A stretch of DNA of 64,000 nt, from contig NC_084599.1 of NCBI RefSeq assembly GCF_033807715.1, positions 13,641,125 through 13,705,124 on the forward strand, written 5' to 3'. This DNA is from Cololabis saira (taxonomy: Eukaryota > Chordata > Actinopteri > Beloniformes > Belonidae). Below, in pieces: positions 17,175 to 30,200 of this stretch (its first letter is position 1; the number at the start of each line of letters is the position of its first letter). The translations under genes were made by a program, and so were the position numbers. The notes under the pieces are model-generated. The model did no database searches, was not told where the DNA came from, and worked only from the letters and a program-made list of their open reading frames with translations.

Positions 17175-18786
17175 CAGTTTTTTCTGAAAGCTTAGGCGCT
17201 AATTATGTTCTTGTAGCACAATTTCTAAAACTATTAACACACATAGCAAAACCACTCACTGAGTTAGCCAAACTAAAAGCACAAATACTGCTTTGCACTC
17301 AGTTTGTAATTTTGTAACACACAATTTGCAAAACTGTAGGCACAATTCGCTGCTTACACTCAATTGCCAAATTTCCAAAACACTCCTAGCAAAATTATAC
17401 ACATGTATGGCTATTATTTACACTATTTTGCCAACTGTCTGGCACACTTTCACATGTGAAAACAATTTTAGAGAATTAGTTCACTTTGCAATCAGCCTAA
17501 GCACTATAAATAAGCCACAGGTAAGCTGTCTGTGTGGAGTACAATGGAAGGAGCAAGAAGAGTAAGAATCAGAGGAGGCCGAGGAAGAGGACGTGGAGGT
17601 GAAGGAATTGGAGGAAGAGGACGTGGAGGTGAAGGAGTTGGAGGAAGAGGACGTGGAGGTGAAGGAGTTGGAGGAAGAGGACGTGGAGGTGAAGGAGTTG
17701 GAGGAAGAGGACGTGGAGGTGAAGGAGTTGGAGGAAGAGGACGTGGAGGTGAAGGAGTTGGAGGAAGAGGACGTGGAGGTGAAGGAATTGGAGGAAGAGG
17801 ACGTGGAGGTGAAGGAGTTGGAGGAAGAGGACGTGGAGGTGAAGAAGCGAGAGGGAGAGGACGTGGAGGTGAAGGAGTTGGAGGAAGAGGACAAGGAGGT
17901 GAAGAAGCGAGAGGTTTAGAGGAAGTTAGAGGAAGAGGACAAGGAGCAGCAAGAGGAGGACGAGGAGGGGGAAGAGGAAGGGCCAGAGCAGACCTGATAT
18001 GTCATCATATGGGACAATGTTAGTTTCCATAGGGCTGCTTTGGTCCGCAACTGGTTTACCGATCACCCACTCTTCATGGCACTCAACCTCCCCCCATACT
18101 CTCCATTCTTACTGTAAATCCGATTGAAGAGTTATTTTCTGCCCGGCGCTGGAAAGTCCACGACCGCCTTCCCCATCAACACGCAGCCCTTTTACAAGCA
18201 ATGGAGGAGGCATGTGGAGATATTGAGCAGGCATCATGTCAGGCCTGGATACGGCATGCAAGGAGGTATTTTCCCCGGTGCCTTGGACTGGAGGACATCG
18301 CATGCGATGTGGATGAGATTTTGTGGCCGGACCCAGAGAGACGGCATGATGTAGGCTGATTGTCTTTTTTTTGTGAATTTATTATTTTGTGTTCTGTGCT
18401 GTGTCTTTGTTTTGACGAGTGTGAATAAACACCAATACTTGAAGTTTGGATCCCTGTGTGTTTACAGAACTATGACAAAAGTATGAGCTCAAACTGACCT
18501 AGCCACCTTGTGCACAGAAAAAGAAAAAATCCAGATGTGTTTTGTATTCATACCATCAGTGTGTAGTTGGCACATTATGTGCTTAGTAAATGATGGCATG
18601 TGTTTACTGTCTGATATGAAAACACCATTTTTACTAAGGTGTGTAGAGTTAATCAAACTGTGTTTGCTTTTACAAGAGAACTATAACGTTTTGATAATTT
18701 GGTGAAAGGTTTTCTCATTTGTGTGTAGAGTTTAGCAAAAATAGCCAATGTTACAAAAAATGTACTTAAGGATTCAGAAAAAACTG
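17175..18786 (+). mobile_element. Tc1/IS630-like deletion derivative, copy 1
   Basis: Bounded by TA dinucleotides (17173-17174 and 18787-18788). The ends CAGTTTTTTCTGAAAGC and, inverted, CAGTTTTTTCTGAATCC are terminal inverted repeats. The left 350 bp is rich in short CAAAAC/GCAAAA motifs. A frame from 17544 encodes MEGARRVRIRGG and then a long Arg-Gly-rich repeat. After a deletion comes the DDE transposase C-terminus: NWFTDHPLFMALN, a broken YSPF..NPIEE block and FPRCLGLEDIACDVDEIL. The helix-turn-helix and first catalytic Asp regions are missing, so it is non-autonomous. Copy 2 (19880-20852) has the same deletion. Confidence 0.8.
17578..17905 (+). repeat. 30-bp minisatellite encoding an RG-rich repeat
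   Basis: About 11 tandem units of a 30-bp sequence (GAGGAAGAGGACGTGGAGGT plus GAAGGAGTTG), translated GGRGRGGEGV. Units are nearly identical, with a few variants (ATTG, GCGA). Copy 2 at 20340-20460 has only about four units, so the repeat number changes between copies of the transposon. Confidence 0.9.
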
Positions 18787-19879
18787 TAATTAAAAAATAA
18801 AAAAGAAAAGTAGCCAGTCACCCCCCCCTGGTCTGCGGACCCATAGTGCGGACCGCTCAGGTGAAACCGCAATGCATTTTTGCCCACACATTACAAATGC
18901 ACAGCCAGCAGCGCTCCTTTCAAAACACAACACAAAGCTCCAAGTCAAGACCAAGAAGGATATACGTTCATTTTTTAAACCAAAAGAGAAACGGACACAA
19001 AACATTGCCGAAGCTGCTGCCAACAGATGTGCTACCAGTGACAGTGAGTCGGAGGAGAGCGACTGCACCTGCATGGTGCAGCCGGCCATATGAGCAGCGA
19101 TGACCCGGGAGGAGGAGGAGACTGCCTGCCGGTAATATTGGTCAAATTATGCTCAAATCATTGTTACGCAACTGTTTTGGGTGAAAAAAAACCTCAAAAT
19201 TTTTGCGCGCCCGCGCAGAGCACGGCCGCAAGGATTCCTCTCTGTATATAGCTTCACCAAATATTCAGTCACCCGCCGCCTATGTGACTGACTATGATAA
19301 TAATTATAGTCATGTTCCTTTTTTACTGTAGATGGTTGGTTCGCTATGTTTTGGTAAAGCTTGTGCGCACTGTCAGCTGTTCTTCATGCAGGGGAGGGGC
19401 AAGTGATTTCTTAAGGGAGAACCCCCGCACCCCCTGGCAAAAACGTCTTCCTGCGCGCCTGCAGGCAGACACTACTCACATACACACCTTGTATGTCAGG
19501 ATAATAGATCATGTACAGCAGCCCCCAGTGTAACGTTGTAGTGGCGGTTTCAGTTCCAGCTAGAAACAGATCCAGGGCGCAAAAACATACATTTTTTAGA
19601 TCAAAACCGGCATCTTTGTCCTGATTCTATGAGAGACACAAAAAACAAATGTACGGTAAGCATGTGTCAAGAATAACCAATAAGAAATAGAAGCAGAATA
19701 CATTACTCGCCTCTCCCATCTCGATGAGGAAGGAGTCGATGTAGTCTCTTGGTGATGAGGGGTCAAGGTTCTCTTGGTGTTCTTTGATCCTGATTTCAAT
19801 GAAGTCAATTATCCTCCACAGAACAGTGAATGTCCTCCGGTGAGGACCAGGCAGCCACCTCATTAGCCAAGGAATTGTA

Positions 19880-20852
19880 ACAGAACATAAAATAATACAT
19901 TCACAAAAAAAAGACAATCAGCCTACATCATGCCGTCTCTCTGGGTCCGGCCACAAAATCTCATCCACATCGCATGCAATGTCCTCCAGTCCAAGGCACC
20001 GGGGAAAATACCTCCTTGCATGCCGTATCCAGGCCTGACATGATGCCTGCTCAATATCTCCACATGCCTCCTCCATTGCCTGTAAAAGGGCTGCGTGTTG
20101 ATGGGGATGGCGGTCGTGGACTTTCCAGCGCCAGACAGAACATAACTCTTCAATCGGATTTAAGAATGGAGAGTATGGGGGGAGGTTGAGTGCCATGAAG
20201 AGTGGGTGATCAGTAAACCAGTTGCGGACCAAAGCAGCCCTATGGAAACTAACATTGTCCCCTATGATGATATCGGGTCTGCTCTGGCCCTTCTTCTTCC
20301 CCCTCCTCGTCCTCCTCTTGCTCCTCCTTGTCCTCTTCCTCTAACTTCCTCTAAACCTCTTGCTTCTTCACCTCCACGTCCTCTTCCTCCAACTCCTTCA
20401 CTTCCGCGTCCTCTTCCTCCAACTCCTTCACCTCCACGTCCTCTTCCTCGTCCTCTGATTCTTACTCTTCTTGCTCCTTCCATTGTACTCCACACAGACA
20501 GCTTACCTGTGGCTTAGTTATAGTGCTTAGGCTGATTGCAAAGTGAACTAATTCTCTAAAATTGTTTTCACATGTGAAAGTGTGCCAGACAGTTGGCAAA
20601 ATAGTGTAAATAATAGCCATACATGTGTATTATTTTGCTAGGAGTGTTTTGGAAATTTGGCAATTGAGTGTAAGCAGCGAATTGTGCCTACAGTTTTGCA
20701 AAGTGTGTGTTACAAAATTACAAACTGAGTGCAAAGCAGTATTTGTGCTTTTAGTTTGGCTAACTCAGTGAGTGGTTTTGCTATATGTATTAATAGTTTT
20801 AGAAATTGTGCTACAAGAACATGATTAGCGCCTAAGCTTTCAGAAAAAACTG
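19880..20852 (-). mobile_element. Tc1/IS630-like deletion derivative, copy 2, 3'-truncated
   Basis: Same family as 17175-18786 but inverted. On the minus strand it begins at 20852 with CAGTTTTTTCTGAAAGC next to TA, runs through the RG-rich frame (20495-20262) and reaches a well-kept DDE C-terminus. That part shows GDNVSFHRAALVRNWF with the second catalytic Asp region and LPPYSPFLNPIEE with the Glu. It ends abruptly at about 19880, inside the 3' non-coding part, where it abuts CYP-b exon 5. Its own 3' terminal repeat is gone. Confidence 0.82.
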
Positions 20853-20911
20853 TAATCAACACATCAGGGGTATTATAAAGACATGTTGTCAGATGTTTGG
20901 TAGATGAGTTA

Positions 20912-22284
<1,373 letters not shown>

Positions 22285-23444
22285 TATCATGTCTGCATAG
22301 TGAAGATGTAAAGAACATTTTAAAAGAGGAAACAACTTGTGAAAAAAGTGCTATTTTTTATGTATTTTTTGTACCTTGATGACTTGCAAATGCCTCTGTT
22401 AGATACTGGCTCTCCTGCTGAACAAATGATTCCAGGCTCTTCTTTCCAAGACCAAAGTTTCTGAGTGTATGAAGAGCAAATCTCCTCTGCTGCTTCCATG
22501 AATACCCATATGACATCACAATACCTTTTAGGGAAAGAAAGAAAAGTAATCTAGAGGAACTTGTAATCTAAAACCATAACTATTTGACACAATTACCGTT
22601 ATTCGCAGATATTTCCTCAAACATCGGTATAGTGGGGCGATCTGTGAAGTCTTCTCCTTGTTGCACCAAGGCTTCTTTCACATGTTTGTAGCCATTAATG
22701 ATCACAATCCTTCCACCAAAGAGACGAAGGCTGAAAACGTTCCCATATTTCTCTGCAAACTGAACACAGACTGTACTTAGGGTTCAACATGTAGATGATG
22801 TACTTTAAGCAGTTGTAAAAAACTGTCAAAAAAGGAGAAGAAAAAAACATTTCAAGTTTGCTTCAGCAGTGTCAAAACTTATTTCAGCCATCATTTCACT
22901 CTAATCCCTTTTTCTTATTCCTTTTCTTATTTTTATTTTTATCAATTCAGAGTCAAACTGGGGTGCATGGACATGTCTGAGCGATGGCTAAACGAGGACA
23001 GTATCCAAGTTTCTTACAAGATACGTCCTCTTTTTTATCTGGGAACTGGTCTGAACTTGTGACATATCAGCACTGATTTCACAATCTTTAGTTAGGTCAA
23101 ACTGGAATTATTTGTATATTTAGCAAAACCTCGAACAGGTGCTTTGCTGTCACACAATAATCATGATACCTCTGTTAACTGCAGGTGAAGTCTGTCGGGT
23201 TGGATGCGATGCAGGTCTCCTATGAAAGGAAGAGCAAAGGGTCCAGGGGGAAAGTTTTTCGGTCTTCTGTTTTTCAAAACATCGCTCAAAAACAGAAACA
23301 CAAAGACAAATATTAAAATACTAGTACAGTCTAACCATTCTAAGCCAAGAGCACTGAACATTGACTCCATGTCTTTGCTGTAACTGCGCTGCTGCAACGC
23401 CCGAGAGTAAATGAATAAATGTCCGTGTAGAGGACTGTTGACCA

Positions 23445-23460
23445 CTTTCAAAATAAAAGC
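23445..23460 (-). promoter_or_regulatory. Conserved TATA-like block upstream of CYP-b
   Basis: On the minus strand GCTTTTATTTTGAAAG, 75 nt upstream of the CYP-b start codon. It is identical in its 16 bases to the block at psiCYP-c (26715-26730) and close to that at CYP-a (7471-7486). Likely the core promoter. Confidence 0.55.
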
Positions 23461-25395
23461 ATGCTTAACGTCATAGAGTGCGCGCGTGCGTAAATTGTGC
23501 ACTTCGTATGACTTTATCAGTCTTTCACCTCGTTGTGTGGGGAAAATAGGCCGTCAGGTCACCCACCTAAAATTGGTCTATTCTTTTTATATGACGTTGC
23601 TGAAATTCACCGAGGCTTTGGGGAATTTGCTCATGCGCAGCTCTGTTAAGATCCCGCCACATCATTTAAATTGGGTTGAAGTCTCTAGACTGTGACTAAG
23701 CCATAGCATGATTTTTTATCTGTTTTCAATCTTCTAATGTAGATTTGTTGGCACATCATTGGATATCAAGCCCAACCAAGGCCACTTCTGATCCGTCCAC
23801 AGCCCATGGTTCCAGCAGTCTTGAAGTTTGTTCAGATTCTGAGCTTTCCTGGGTTTTTGTTTTTTTCACAAGAGGCTTTCTCATGGCAACTTATTAACAT
23901 TAAACATGTTAGCAAAGCCTGTGGTCTCTGAAATGAAGCCCTTTATTTCTTTTCTTTTTGTTTTACTTTTTTTGTTGCTATTTTTATTTCAATGTCATTC
24001 ACTTGTTATTTTTTCTGAACATTGCATGGTTTGGTCCTCACCTTGTGGTGAATATGTGTGGCTATCCACATATTTAGATCAACAACTATGATAAATGCAT
24101 TACGCTTGTGAACAATTGTTCTTTCTGCTGAATTTTCCTTTGCATTTTTAAATGATTCCAAATTGTTATCTAGATTGATGTGCAGGAGCAATAACTTATC
24201 TGTGACCACTGCTTATGTCTTTCCCTCTTTGCATTGTTTAATAAACTCACCTGAATGCTGAGCAAACTGCGATAAGGTCTGCTTTGGTAGAGATCTACAT
24301 ACCTTCTCATGATCAGTTCAGCAAATGCTTATCATTCCGGTAACTAAATCGCCTTATCCTCTTAAATCCTATGGAAGCAGTAAGGGGGTACTTGGTGTTG
24401 TCCAAAAGATTTTTTTATTTTTTATTTTTGGCTTCATTTTGATGGATAAACAATAGCATCGTACAAAAAAAAAAAAAGGATATTGTGCTGTTTGTCTGAC
24501 CTTGTTTGGCTTCATTCTAAGACCCAGTACAATCAGGTGATTAATTATTATGTTTTGCTTATTGTTGTTTATTATTATGCAAAAAACAACAACAAAATGG
24601 GACTGAAAGAGAGTGTACTAAGTTATGCACATCACTATGTGCCTGCAAATAAAACATATAATTATTTTTTCAACCTGACTGATAGAATAATACAGATAAT
24701 TGTGAAACAAAAACACTTGACTGATGCAAAATGCTGTGAGAGTAATGCAACAAGACAGATGATTATGATGCATAAACAAAGACTGATGATGATAAATCAA
24801 CACTGGTGTTTGCAATAAAGAAGCAAGAGCAATGCAACTAAACTGGGATTGATGATGATGGCAAGCAGCAATGAAGCTGAATGTTATTGTGAAGCAACTG
24901 CACAATTCATTCAGAAGAAATAACATATCAATAACATAATTCTCAAATAAAAAGACTCTTTATTGTGACTCATGAAAAAAAGGGATTGTTTTGCTTAAAT
25001 TCAGATCAGTCTGAAAGTTTCTGTATTTTTTTGTATAATTGTACTCTGTTTCATTTGTCTGCCTACAGTTTCTGCTAATGTAGTCTGAAAGTGTGTGTGT
25101 CATTCATCAGTTAGTAACATGATATTTGCTTATTTTCTACGTGTTTGATGAGGAGTGATATTATTCTCATGGTTAGCTATACTCAGCATTAAGCAATGGG
25201 TACCAGATGTTGGCCTTCTGGGTGAGAACCAAGAAGCAATTATCTTCTCATACAACAAAAATAGAACAAAATTTCACATATAGATAATGTAGAACAAAAA
25301 TTCAGGATGCTTATCTGTTGATGTGGGAAAGCACAGACATTCCTTGTTTGTGAACAGTAGTGCTCTAGTTGGGACAACTGATCATTTAATGTGAC
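23461..25395. other. Intergenic DNA between CYP-b and psiCYP-c
   Basis: Mostly AT-rich. A stretch near 23690-23910 looks like an old interspersed repeat, but I cannot name it. Short frames (for example 24483-24818) have the low-complexity composition of chance ORFs. No gene seen. Confidence 0.4.
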
Positions 25396-26628
25396 ATTAC
25401 ACAGAGGCGATAAGGTTAGTGACAGCGAGTGACTCCCAGCTTGAACTCCATACAGAGTTTCTTTCCTCTCTCCTGCTGGTGCTGAGAAAGAAAACCTCTG
25501 AAGGAGCGAGGGAGGTGAAAAAGAGGAAAACACCTTGGCCAGCTGGTCCCTGAGACACACACGTTGACCTGTAAATGCACATTACCATGTAAGGGGTTAC
25601 TTACTATTTTCTTTTTATTTAAATATACCAGTGGTATTTGAGTCAGTGGTTCAACAACATTTCTTTCAAAAGCTGCAAGAGAATCAAAATATGAACAATT
25701 AATAAAAAATGTATTAAATAGTGTTATTGATATGTTCGATGTACCTTTGGGATTGTGTATCTATCCAGGGTTGTGTCTTTGTTTGCCATGTTATCCACAT
25801 TGCCCATCCTCTGCGTCCCATGAATGACTGCATCAGTGTAGGGGATTATTTCTCTGTCAGCCACAGACGGCTGTCTGGATGAGCCGATCACAGAGTCTAT
25901 CTCAGCCTGGACTCTCTGCACACGTTCAAAACATGGCAACAAAAAGAGAATGTGTACTTAGACGACTGCACAACCCAAACACTTTTTCTGCCAGAATGTG
26001 CCAACACACAATATCTTCACAACTTAATAAAGTTATGGAAATATGATGTCTTATCTGAGCAATTTAAAATTGACTGAACGTAATTTAAAAAATGGCCTAG
26101 TGGTCGCATAGATCAAACTTTACAATTATTTCCAGAAACCATGGTGGTTGCATCCTCTAAAAGAGGAGGGGAAAATCTGTAAAGTCTGTAATATAATCCA
26201 AGAATCCAAGAATAGGATCATATTCCTCTGCCATAACTCTGAAACTGATCACTTCCCTACATGGACTGTTTAAACAAGAGAGATGCTGCACCCTGATAAA
26301 CATCCCATAATCCCAACTGTTTCAGGACATGTGGCTTCCATGAAATTTATATTAACTACATGTTCTCCAATTGTTTTTATTGTGGATAAAATATGTATTT
26401 ATTAGATTTGCAAAGCATTGCATTCTACTTGTATTTACATCTTGTTGTGTTGCAACTTTTTGTGAAGTCTGGCTGGTTGGATTCGATGAAGATCCCCGAG
26501 CCAGGAGGAAAGTTTTTCGGACTTCTGTTGTTCAAAATATCACTCAGCAGCAGAAAGACACAGATAAATATCAAAATGCTGAGGCTGTCAATCCACTCCA
26601 ATCCGAGAGCATCGTAAAGAGTCACCAT
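25396..26628 (-). pseudogene. psiCYP-c: deleted duplicate of a CYP-f-like P450
   Basis: Three CYP2 pieces remain. Exon 1 (26628 to about 26475) is nearly identical to CYP-f exon 1 (same [20 protein letters not shown]), but has a deletion of about 19 nt after PPG that shifts the frame, and it lacks its last bases. Exon 7 (about 25920-25745) keeps [16 protein letters not shown] but has lost about five codons after RMGNV, and EIQR is changed to GTQR. Exon 9 (25571 to about 25396) begins GQRVCLRDQLA and then frameshifts. Exons 2-6 and 8 are missing. The sequence between exons 1 and 7 (about 26060-26465) matches part of CYP-f intron 2 (62650-63035). It is not functional. Confidence 0.9.
26060..26465. 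repeat. Transposon-like segment shared with CYP-f intron 2
   Basis: Aligns by eye with 62650-63035. Shared strings include GAGCAATTTAAAATTGACTG, TTTACAATTATTTCCAGAAA and TATTTACATCTTGTTGTG. Its right end resembles the end of a common fish Tc1-like repeat. The presence of the same truncated segment next to near-identical exon 1 sequences favours shared ancestry by duplication over two independent insertions. Confidence 0.6.
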
Positions 26629-26714
26629 TTTTTTGTTCTCAGTTTCCCCTGCGTTTACCACAACATGAGGTCCGTAATGTGCGCTGTTAATTAATAAGTC
26701 CTCAGCGAGCCGGA

Positions 26715-26730
26715 CTTTCAAAATAAAAGC
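26715..26730 (-). promoter_or_regulatory. Conserved TATA-like block upstream of psiCYP-c
   Basis: Minus strand GCTTTTATTTTGAAAG, 87 nt before the relic start codon. The promoter was therefore copied along with exon 1. The equivalent block for CYP-f would fall just beyond position 64000. Confidence 0.5.
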
Positions 26731-27297
26731 ACCACTGTGTTACACAAGCTTGACATTTCACCTTCATTTTTTATTTGCGAAGCTATCAATTCAACCCGCT
26801 GAGCATGAACAGCATGAATTGAGAGGAAATGTGACTTCTTGTTTAATCTCGTTATCAGTTTGACTTGAGGACTCTTGACTTGTTTAGACAAGTATACTAG
26901 TAGAATTAATGCCCACACATCTAGTCCCCATTTATTGTTGTCAAAACGTTATATTACATCCCTTTTCTTATTGTTTAGAGTTTCAGCTTTCATATAGATG
27001 ACTTTAGACTATCTTCAAGAACATGTTCAGTTTATACAGAATTCACTTGTGTTTAGGAGCAAAGCAGCTCTCATCAAAAACTGTTTGCCTTCTTGTGTCC
27101 TTTATTTCAACTTAAAATTGAAACAAGCAGCGTCCAATTGGAAGGCTGCCAGTTTAAACATTGTCGTTCCCAGAGGGCAATGTGTTTTATATAACATACA
27201 GGGGTTGCTGCTGTTAGTTCTGGACACACTGTGGTCTCAGACACCCTGAGGCTCAAACTTTAGCTCTTTACAAAGCAGTTTCAAAAATATTTCCACC
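26731..27297 (+). promoter_or_regulatory. Upstream region of CYP-d
   Basis: About 570 bp between the psiCYP-c promoter block and the CYP-d start codon, so the two lie head to head. A TATA-like TTTTATATAACATAC occurs at about 27184-27198, some 100 nt before the ATG. No AhR-type or other response element was identified with confidence. Confidence 0.35.
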
Positions 27298-30200
27298 ATG
27301 ATTTTTCAAGCTATTTTTGATTGTATGGATTTTACTCTTTGGCTGTTGTCAGGTTTTGTATTGCTGCTTTTATTTGATTTTACCAAAAATTCGAGGCCTC
27401 GCAACTTTCCTCCTGGACCTCTGGCAGTGCCTTTCCTTGGAAACATCTTCACTGGATTGGACTTCAAAACAATGGAGAAGGTGTAGTGGCCATGAATATT
27501 TTTTGAACATTGTACCTCTTTCTACAAAGAAGAGGGTGAAATTTTAGTTATGATGTTTAATGTTTACTGTAGAATTTCCCTTGCAGACACTCATATTGTT
27601 AACGCACGAAGGCACAAGACATGGCAGGAAATACTGTATATAGCAGGAGATTGCGACTTGAATGTTTTCCTTCTGGACAGTTTCACAGACCTAAAGCAAC
27701 AGACACACCGTATCAGATTTAGGGAACAATATTCCCAAGAGAAAACCCAGATTTACTGTTAAAATAAACAGCTGAGCTGGTTTACAGAAGTGTCTTTTTA
27801 ATGTGGTGGTCATTCAATAATCATTGAAAAATACCAGAAATACCAAACAGCTCTTTGTGCATGAGCCTTTCCCTCTCTTAAGTGTTTCTCTGCGTGCAGC
27901 TTGCTCAGGAATACGGCCCCGTGTTCAGCTTGAGGAGAGGTAGCGAGAGGATGGTGTTTGTTTCGGGATACAAGATGGTGAAAGAAGTTCTCATCAACCA
28001 GCTGGACAGCTTCGCTGATCGACCAATTGTCCCTCTTTTCCATGTTATCTTCAAAGGAATTGGTGAGTGAGCAGGTGTCCAGGAGCATGGCCAAAGTCAT
28101 TTTTAGAAAAGGGGTAATGTGTTTCAGTTTGAAGTTACTTGCTGAAAATGCATGTCTTTTTCTCTGATAGGTATTGTTCTGAGTAACGGTTATCTGTGGA
28201 AAAGTCAGAGGAAGTTTGCCGGCATACACCTGCGTAACTTCGGCGAGGGCAAGAAATCACTGGAAAAATATACTGAAATGGAAAGCAACTTTCTTTGTGA
28301 AGCCTTCAAAGAGGAGCAAGGCAAGTAAATGATAGAAGCTTCTGAGTGTTGGCCACACGATGATGGGATTTCTAGTGAATTCAAAATATTTCCAGGAAGA
28401 CCATTCAACCCTCACTACACCATAACAAATGCAGTGGGCAACATCATCTCCTCTGTGGTCTTTGGGCATCGCTTTGAATATTCTGATCCAACTTTTCGCA
28501 AAGTTTTGGAGTTGGATAATGAAGCCGTCATTCTTGCGGGTTCACCCCGGACTCAGGTAATTCCTCTCTAAACTACTAGGGTATGATAACAAAGCAGTTG
28601 GTGGTTGAATATTGATCTTGGAGTTTGGCTTATCCACAGCTCTATGATGTCTTCCCTGGCTTAATGAAACACCTGCCAGGTCCTCACCAGACTGTCCACA
28701 GCAACTACAGGGAGATCCTGATCTTTCTGAGTAAGGAGCTAGAGAAGCACCAGGAGGAGTGGAACCCAGATGACCCCCGCGATTACATCGACATGTACCT
28801 GGCTGAGATGGAGAAGGTGACACATTTGCACATTTACAGTAAATTGAACATGCTCTGTTAAAAGATGACATCAATATTTCTCATGATTGTCTTGAAACAA
28901 AACTCAAGCAAGAACAGTAAAACCACCTGAAGGTCAGATGATTTCACAATGACCTGCCTGAGTCAAACAAGTTCTCCCACATTAAAAATGGCCTCAAAAA
29001 TACATCAAGGGGAAAAATTAGGATTCATCCATCCAGTCCATCCAAAGCGACTACCTACTCTGAAAGGCCAAAGCCCAAACATGTACAGGGCTGCTAGCCA
29101 CGCCCATGTTATGTCAAACTAAATGGGTGACACAATGCGACAGATTCAGAGTTCTTTACAGTTTATTTGTAACATTTCTGGTGTTCCTATCACATGTCGA
29201 AGTGCAACAACAGAAAGTATAATTACGTATGATGACAATTGAGAAATTCTTACTTCAAAGAATGATTGTGGGTAATTTTATGACATGTCATTGTCTAGAA
29301 GCCTGATTTTTACAGCTAATTTTCCCAACCATGGGTTATTTGCTTGGATAAAAAAAGAGACACACTTTTCTTTTAAGGCGGACGCAATTTCCTGAAGTAT
29401 TTATGAAACATCCATTGCATGTATTGCTTAAAATACCAACAATGTAATGTACAAAAGCATTTTTTTCAAATAAGTCTTTACAGCAGCTGTTTTTTACTAA
29501 ATTGCATGACTGACTCTACTCACTGCTTTCACAGGGTGTCCCCGTTTCTAAATGGATTTTAAAGTTTTGTGTAACCCACTTCTGAGGTAGAGCAAACGCA
29601 GCATCATGTGATGTTGGATGGAGATGAACATGGGGGTGATCTAGGTCTTTGATGTCACAGATCCATGTAGAATTACATATTTTTGAACTGAAGCAATCCA
29701 AAACAAAGGGACAAAGGTTGTCAGTTTAGAGGTGGATGTCCCTTCAAAAACACAACTATTTGTTGAAAAGCACATCAAAATATTTTCCTAACAATGACAG
29801 CTTTCCAAATTCTACCCTAAAACATTATTTTGAACACTTTGAAATGGTTAAAATGCATAGGCTTCTTTTTTTTTTTAGAGTTTCAGTCATCAGTCCTGAG
29901 ATGAAAACATGAAACAGCGTTTTAAAGATAGCTTTTATGCTCATGTTGGGCAGAAAGAATCTGGAATATGTGTGATAGTGTCTAAGGTTGGCCTCTGTTA
30001 GCACAGCACTAAGTATGGCATCATGAAACAACATTAAACTCTGTTGGGACATTAGAAAAGAGAGGACCCCCAGGCTGGTTTCAACAAAGAAACCCTGTTG
30101 ATCTGCATCCTTGACCTGATTGAGGCTGGGACAGAATCCTCTGCAACCACATTACGCTGGGCCCTGCTATTCATGATCCACTACCCACAGATACAAGGTA

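Larger units (their letters stand above)
17014..19462. mobile_element. hAT element in CYP-b intron 6, carrying a nested transposon
   Basis: Flanked by a 9-bp direct repeat AGGCAGACA (17005-17013 and 19463-19471), of which 8 bp would be the target duplication. The ends TAGGCGCCGGAAG and, inverted, CAGGCGCGCAGGAAG are similar. Inside, a plus-strand frame near 18872-19093 encodes DIRSFFKPKEKRTQ and an acidic SDSESEE stretch, like the N-terminus of TTF/MYM-type hAT transposases. The Tc1/IS630-like element at 17175-18786 sits within it. Most of the hAT transposase is gone. Confidence 0.7.

Noticed and set aside
17578..17905. Tandem repeats that could suggest a CRISPR-like array
   Set aside because: Units are contiguous with no unique spacers, they are coding, and the genome is eukaryotic.
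17481..17919. Ser-Thr-rich and Glu-Val-rich frames over the 30-bp repeat
   Set aside because: They are shadows in other frames of the RG-rich transposase frame, which alone has the proper start and family context.
24483..24926. Overlapping frames on both strands between CYP-b and psiCYP-c
   Set aside because: AT-rich low-complexity composition, no splice context and no recognisable motif.
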